Source: Ralstonia insidiosa (GTDB taxonomy: Bacteria; Pseudomonadota; Gammaproteobacteria; Burkholderiales; Burkholderiaceae). Taken from it: a DNA stretch of 41,992 bases. The translations under genes and the position numbers were made by a program. The stretch spans positions 1 to 41,992 of the forward strand of contig NZ_VZPV01000007.1 in the NCBI RefSeq assembly GCF_008801405.1, given 5' to 3'. The notes beneath the pieces were generated by a model. That model made no database searches, was not told the origin of the DNA, and saw only the letters and a program-made list of their open reading frames with translations. The first letter of the stretch is position 1; every line of letters begins with the position of its first letter. Below, piece after piece: positions 38,510-41,992 of the stretch.

Positions 38510-38728
38510 CTACCGCTCCACCTGGGGAGCGGTCGCGGCTACGGCCGCCCTGCCCGCCTCCATAGCAGCATCGGCCCGCTTGTCCAGCAGGGCGCACAGG
38601 AAGGCGGCATCGTTGGCCACGTCCACCGGGTCACGGGTCAGCGCGGAGCGCAGCGCGTCTTTCATCCAGTGGGAGGCGGCGGGATCGGCTAAAACTTCGT
38701 CAATAGTCGGGACATGGGCGCGGGGCAT
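38510..38728 (-). CDS. Hypothetical 72-residue protein
   Basis: Not recognised. MPRAHVPTIDEVLADPAASH then DVANDAAFLCALLDKRADAA; helical, no membrane segment. I start at 38728, with GGAGCACCTACT upstream; the frame runs to 38755. It is last in the leftward operon starting at 41732. Confidence 0.65.
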   Translation of the reverse strand: MPRAHVPTIDEVLADPAASHWMKDALRSALTRDPVDVANDAAFLCALLDKRADAAMEAGRAAVAATAPQVER

Positions 38729-38771
38729 AGTAGGTGCTCCAGTTGCGGCCGCCACCGGGCGGCCGCGCGTT

Positions 38772-39221
38772 TCAAAAAAGGGCCAGTTGCGGGGGTTCCG
38801 CCTCGGCCAGCTCGGTTTTCACGTCCTCCAGCTCAAGCGTCAGCTTGACCAGAATGGACAGGTCATAGGAAATGTGGGCGTCCTTCAGGCGCAGCGCCGT
38901 GCGCAGCGCGCCCAGCGGGTTGTTACCGCTGGAAATGCACACGTCGTAAGCGGACAGGGCCGCTAGGCCCTGCTCGCGGTAGCGCGTATATGTGGCGATG
39001 TCGCGCTGTAGCTCGGCCTCGTACTGCTCGATTTTCAGGGCCAGGTACTCGGCCCGGTCGGCCGGGGCCTTCGGGACGCGGTGCCCTAGATGGGGATCGA
39101 GGCTTTGCCAGTTGGCGCGGATGCCCACCTTCTCGGCCTCGGGGAATTCCGCGATCAGGGCCGCGACAGCGGCCGGATCGACGGCGGCCACCAGTGCGGC
39201 GGCCTGCTCCTGTATAGACAT
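38772..39221 (-). CDS. Hypothetical protein, helical
   Basis: Not recognised. The 149-residue product (MSIQEQAAALVAAVDPAAVA; YLALKIEQYEAELQRDIATY; KLTLELEDVKTELAEAEPPQ) is largely helical with likely coiled-coil parts. It belongs to the small-gene run between the methyltransferase-like gene and 38510. Confidence 0.68.
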   Translation of the reverse strand: MSIQEQAAALVAAVDPAAVAALIAEFPEAEKVGIRANWQSLDPHLGHRVPKAPADRAEYLALKIEQYEAELQRDIATYTRYREQGLAALSAYDVCISSGNNPLGALRTALRLKDAHISYDLSILVKLTLELEDVKTELAEAEPPQLALF

Positions 39222-39234
39222 CGGCCGCCCTCCC

Positions 39235-39702
39235 CTAGCCTTCCAAGCGGGTCAGCAGCGGGACAGCGCCGTAATTCCACCAGTCGAAAACCCGGTGCAG
39301 CGTGGCGCGCTGTTCTTCCTCGGTCGCGGTGCTGAAAAGGTTGTGCTGCCGGATCACGCGGCCAGCGTGGAAGGCTTGCAGCACCTCCAGCGGGGACGGG
39401 GCACCATCGAGGGCGCGCAGCGCCTCGCGCAGCTCGCCGTCTTTCACGAAGCCAGGCGGGAACGGCTGGCCACGGTCGGCGGCTGCGGTCGCGGCCTGCT
39501 CGATGTCGTGCAGTGTCCATTGCTTCATGATTCGATCCAGCAGGGCGGCGCGGCCCTCACGGACTCCCGCGCGCAGCGCGGCCGCTTGTTTTTCCAGTTC
39601 CTCGGCGCTGGCCAGCTTGGCGGCCAGCTTGTTGCGCTCGTTGCGGATCGGGTCGCCCACTTCCGGCAGCAGGTCAACCCAAGGCATGAATTTCGGTTGC
39701 AT
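39235..39702 (-). CDS. Hypothetical protein, helical N-terminus
   Basis: Not recognised. The 155-residue product starts MQPKFMPWVDLLPEVGDPIR with a helical stretch (NERNKLAAKLASAEELEKQA) and the closing part FDWWNYGAVPLLTRLEG. I start at 39702, with AAGGAG just upstream; the frame extends to 39834 but overlaps the upstream gene. Confidence 0.68.
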   Translation of the reverse strand: MQPKFMPWVDLLPEVGDPIRNERNKLAAKLASAEELEKQAAALRAGVREGRAALLDRIMKQWTLHDIEQAATAAADRGQPFPPGFVKDGELREALRALDGAPSPLEVLQAFHAGRVIRQHNLFSTATEEEQRATLHRVFDWWNYGAVPLLTRLEG

Positions 39703-39755
39703 GGCTCGTACTCCTTGAGAGGCCCCGGCGAAGCCGGGGCGCGTGCGTTGGTGGG

Positions 39756-41732
39756 TTAGGCGGTCAGGGTGAAAAGGGCGGTATTTACGGCGGTGCCGGA
39801 TTCCGCGAAGGTATCGGGGGGCAGGTTCTCCCATTCGCCGCCGTGCTGCTCCACCAGCGGGCGGAGCTGGTCATTCTGGCGGGGGCCGTTGGCGCAGATC
39901 GCCACCAGCTTGCCGCCCGGCTTCAGGAAGCGCAGCGCGTGGCGGATGTGCTTGATGTCGTCGGCGTTGGCAAAGGGGGGATTCATCAGAATGCGGTCGA
40001 ACGATCCCCACAGGGTTTCGGGCGTGCATTGCAGGAAATCACCGATCACCACGGCGCGGCGGTCTGCATCGAGGCGGCCGCCCAAGGCCGCGTTAATCTC
40101 CACGGCCACCACTTCGCAGCCCTCGGGCAACTGCTCCAGAATCCGGCCGGTGCCGGCGCTCGGCTCCAGCACGCGCATTCCCGGCTCGATGTCGGCCAGC
40201 TCAACCATGCGCGCGGCCAGATCGGCCGGGGTCGGGAAAAGTTGCGGGACGCTCACAACCTGCACGCCGGCTTTGAGCTGGTCGCGCATGGCTTGGAAGT
40301 CCTCGGCCATCGCGGCGCGGTTGTCGGTGCTCTCGGTGCTGGCCGGGGCCTGCTCGGCCGTCACCGGGGCCGGGGCCACGGGTTCGCGCTCGAATTTCAC
40401 CGGCTCGGCCGCCTCGGGCGCGGGCTTGTCCACGCGCTTGGCGTCGGTGATGTAAACCTGCACGATCCGATAGCCGCTATTGGCCAAAAAGGCGGTGCGG
40501 TAGCGGTACGCGCCATGCTCGGCCGTGGCTTGCGCGGTGCGGGTGCCCTTGTAATCGGTGGGCTTGCGCTTGTATTCCTCGGCGGTCATTTCGATGAAGC
40601 CTTCACCGGGGAAATTCACCAGCGGCGGCAGCTTGGCGGCCTTCTTGACCTTGGCGGCGTCTTCCTCGGTCGGCGCGCGGTAGTCCTTGATTTCCTCAAT
40701 GCCACGCACGCGCACATAACGGGCGTTCGTGGTCACGCTGTTGATCTGGCCGCCCTTCTTATTGACGCGCATCACCACCAGCCATTCACCATCAACCAGG
40801 ACACGGCCGCCCGGCTGGATGTCGAAACCCTCGGCCTTCAAACCGCCTTGCTCGTCCAGCATGGCGCGCTCGTAGGCAATCCGGTTTTCATAGTGGGCAA
40901 TCCAGCGGTCACAGTGGGCAACCGTGGCCGGGTAGGTCTTCTTGGCGGCCTCGATCACTTCGGCCAGGGTGCGCGGCGCGTAGAGGTTCGGATGCGAGCC
41001 GTTCAAGGCGTCGTAAGCGGTCGGGGTGTGGCTCCAGTCTTCGCGGTCGCCTTCCTTGCGCGGCAAGTGCAGCCAGCACATGCCAGCGATGCGCAGGGCC
41101 ACGGCCTTTTGCAGCTCGGCGTCTTGCTCGGCCTCGCATTCAAGCCACAGCTTCAGCCACATTTCGGCCTCTTGCTTGCTGCGCTCCTGTTTGCGCTTGT
41201 CGGCCTCCAGCCCCTTGATGCGGCGATGACGGACGGCGGGCAGCTCCTTGTATTTCGCATGACGCAGGGCACCGGCTGCGCGCTGCTTCCAGTATTCGGA
41301 GGTTTCCCACATCTGCACGGCGCGGCGCATCCCATTTTCCATGCGCTCGGCGTCCTTGCGGGCCTTGCGTTCGCTGTGATGGCCCACAAGGATGGGTTGC
41401 CCGAACTCGAACCGCTGCCCGATGGCCTGCACGGCGTTGCGCGCTGCGCTGGCGTCATGGGCGCGCTTGTCGCTGTAGTCCTCGAAGCGGTCGGCGCGTT
41501 CCTCGGCGCGCTCAACTAGGCCCGTGTCCTCGTCGCCAATCTCGCCGCACAGTTCCATCAGGAGGTCTTCGCGGGCCGGCGTCCACATGGGGGCCACGAA
41601 AAGCTCTTGACGGGGTGCCCACTTGAAGCCGGCCGCCTTCACGCGCTCATAAGTCGCGCTGTCCAGTCGTGAGGACGGGTAAAGGCGCAGCTTGTTGTCT
41701 TCGGGGGAATAGGTGGCGGTCAGCGTTTGCAT
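39756..41732 (-). CDS. DUF3560 protein fused to an N6-adenine-type methyltransferase domain
   Basis: The 658-residue product starts MQTLTATYSPEDNKLRLYPS. The first half resembles DUF3560 (AAGFKWAPRQELFVAPMWTP; ILVGHHSERKARKDAERMEN). The C-terminal part is a SAM-dependent methyltransferase with VLEPSAGTGRILEQL (near residue 521) and the catalytic NPPF (near residue 584). It could modify plasmid DNA against restriction in new hosts. The start at 41732 follows AAGGAAAA. It leads a leftward operon under a palindrome-controlled promoter. Confidence 0.83.
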   Translation of the reverse strand: MQTLTATYSPEDNKLRLYPSSRLDSATYERVKAAGFKWAPRQELFVAPMWTPAREDLLMELCGEIGDEDTGLVERAEERADRFEDYSDKRAHDASAARNAVQAIGQRFEFGQPILVGHHSERKARKDAERMENGMRRAVQMWETSEYWKQRAAGALRHAKYKELPAVRHRRIKGLEADKRKQERSKQEAEMWLKLWLECEAEQDAELQKAVALRIAGMCWLHLPRKEGDREDWSHTPTAYDALNGSHPNLYAPRTLAEVIEAAKKTYPATVAHCDRWIAHYENRIAYERAMLDEQGGLKAEGFDIQPGGRVLVDGEWLVVMRVNKKGGQINSVTTNARYVRVRGIEEIKDYRAPTEEDAAKVKKAAKLPPLVNFPGEGFIEMTAEEYKRKPTDYKGTRTAQATAEHGAYRYRTAFLANSGYRIVQVYITDAKRVDKPAPEAAEPVKFEREPVAPAPVTAEQAPASTESTDNRAAMAEDFQAMRDQLKAGVQVVSVPQLFPTPADLAARMVELADIEPGMRVLEPSAGTGRILEQLPEGCEVVAVEINAALGGRLDADRRAVVIGDFLQCTPETLWGSFDRILMNPPFANADDIKHIRHALRFLKPGGKLVAICANGPRQNDQLRPLVEQHGGEWENLPPDTFAESGTAVNTALFTLTA

Positions 41733-41754
41733 GGTCGTTTTCCTTATGCGGAGG

Positions 41755-41768
41755 GTTGAAGATGGTCT
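41755..41768 (-). promoter_or_regulatory. Shared leader motif, methyltransferase-operon copy
   Basis: Minus-strand AGACCATCTTCAAC, 22 nt before the ATG at 41732; one mismatch to the motif before repA and the gene at 15666. Confidence 0.4.
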
Positions 41769-41840
41769 AAGCGGCTGGGGTCTGGTCTGCTCACCGTCAC
41801 CCCTGCCGGGGCATCGCCTCATCACTGAAGCAATGCCTAT

Positions 41841-41876
41841 ATTCTACCCGTCAAACTATTGACCGTCAATAGTTTG
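41841..41876 (-). promoter_or_regulatory. Promoter with 25-bp palindromic operator, methyltransferase operon
   Basis: On the minus strand, -35 TTGACG (41864-41869) and -10 TAGAAT (41841-41846) are 17 bp apart. A perfect 25-bp palindrome (half-site CAAACTATTGAC) covers 41852-41876 and the -35 box. Confidence 0.8.
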
Positions 41877-41992
41877 TGAGAGAAAAAAGCCTGATTTTTC
41901 GCGGGTTCCCGGCTTGTGTTTCTTCGGGGTTCAGGCAAGCTACCTTGGAGCCTCGGGGCGGGGTTTGGGGGCCGGAACAGGCCCCCAAGGTG
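41866..41992. repeat. 127-bp exact direct repeat at the window end
   Basis: Identical to 17526-17652; the base just left of it differs (41865 g, 17525 a). The window stops at exactly 127 matching bases. Confidence 0.9.

Noticed and set aside
39843..41519. 558-residue plus-strand open frame opposite the methyltransferase gene
   Set aside because: Antisense shadow; the minus-strand frame has clear DUF3560 and NPPF motifs.

Overview
This 41,992-base window reads as a large part of a mobilizable or conjugative plasmid of a Gram-negative proteobacterium (beta- or gamma-type by its gene families and high GC), loaded with mobile DNA. The evidence is an iteron origin with a RepA initiator, a KorA/IncC/KorB-like partition and control set, a MobF relaxase with coupling protein, toxin-antitoxin pairs and dispersed palindromic operators. 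No mating-pair (type IV secretion channel) genes are present. No chromosomal housekeeping genes, rRNA or tRNA were seen. I cannot assign an incompatibility group from sequence alone.

Layout. 1-127 is the terminal part of a Tn3-family transposon whose body lies outside the window. 128-384 is backbone with two iteron-like motifs. 385-9820 is a mercury-resistance mobile unit: a Tn21-type transposon (385-9031; merR, merTPCADE, an EAL-domain gene, tnpR, tnpA), fragments of another Tn3-type element and of an ISL3-type transposase, and a 288-bp miniature element with Tn21-like ends. The 5-bp duplication TGTTC flanks the whole unit, not the inner transposon. 9821-10888 is GC-rich non-coding DNA and oriV (eight iterons, two DnaA boxes). 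10889-17471, all leftward, holds repA, a HigBA-like toxin-antitoxin pair, korA-like, korB/parB-like, incC/parA-like, a short hypothetical gene, a DnaG-type primase without zinc finger, and two small genes.

17537-18186 is non-coding. 18187-31158 is one long leftward transfer operon: accessory DNA-binding protein, coupling protein, a DsbD-alpha-like periplasmic protein, relaxase, membrane protein, a possible antitoxin with a zeta-toxin fusion, DUF1173, HAD phosphatase, a 47-aa zinc-knuckle protein, HU, a winged-helix/OmpA fusion, two retropepsin-like proteases, a lipoprotein, DUF1294 and HD hydrolase. 31159-31470 is the probable oriT. 31471-32605 holds a small coiled-coil gene, two copies of a cloverleaf-like 148-bp structured element, and a small hypothetical gene. 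33240-34784 has a serine recombinase and small genes. 34858-37356 is a 2.5-kb Tn402/Tn5053-type element (25-bp ends, 5-bp duplication ACGTT, res site, resolvase) that lacks tniABQ and carries a PemIK-type toxin-antitoxin pair. 37461-41732 has a RadC-like gene, small genes and a DUF3560-methyltransferase fusion.

How it fits together. Three promoters carry one 21-25-bp palindrome over the -35 box, and a 14-bp palindrome (TTTCGCGYGCGAAA) recurs at eight backbone places; these look like the operators of the KorA-like and KorB-like proteins, a global control circuit of the kind known from IncP plasmids. The right window edge is an exact 127-bp copy of 17526-17652, so the window probably ends at an assembly repeat, not at a biological end.
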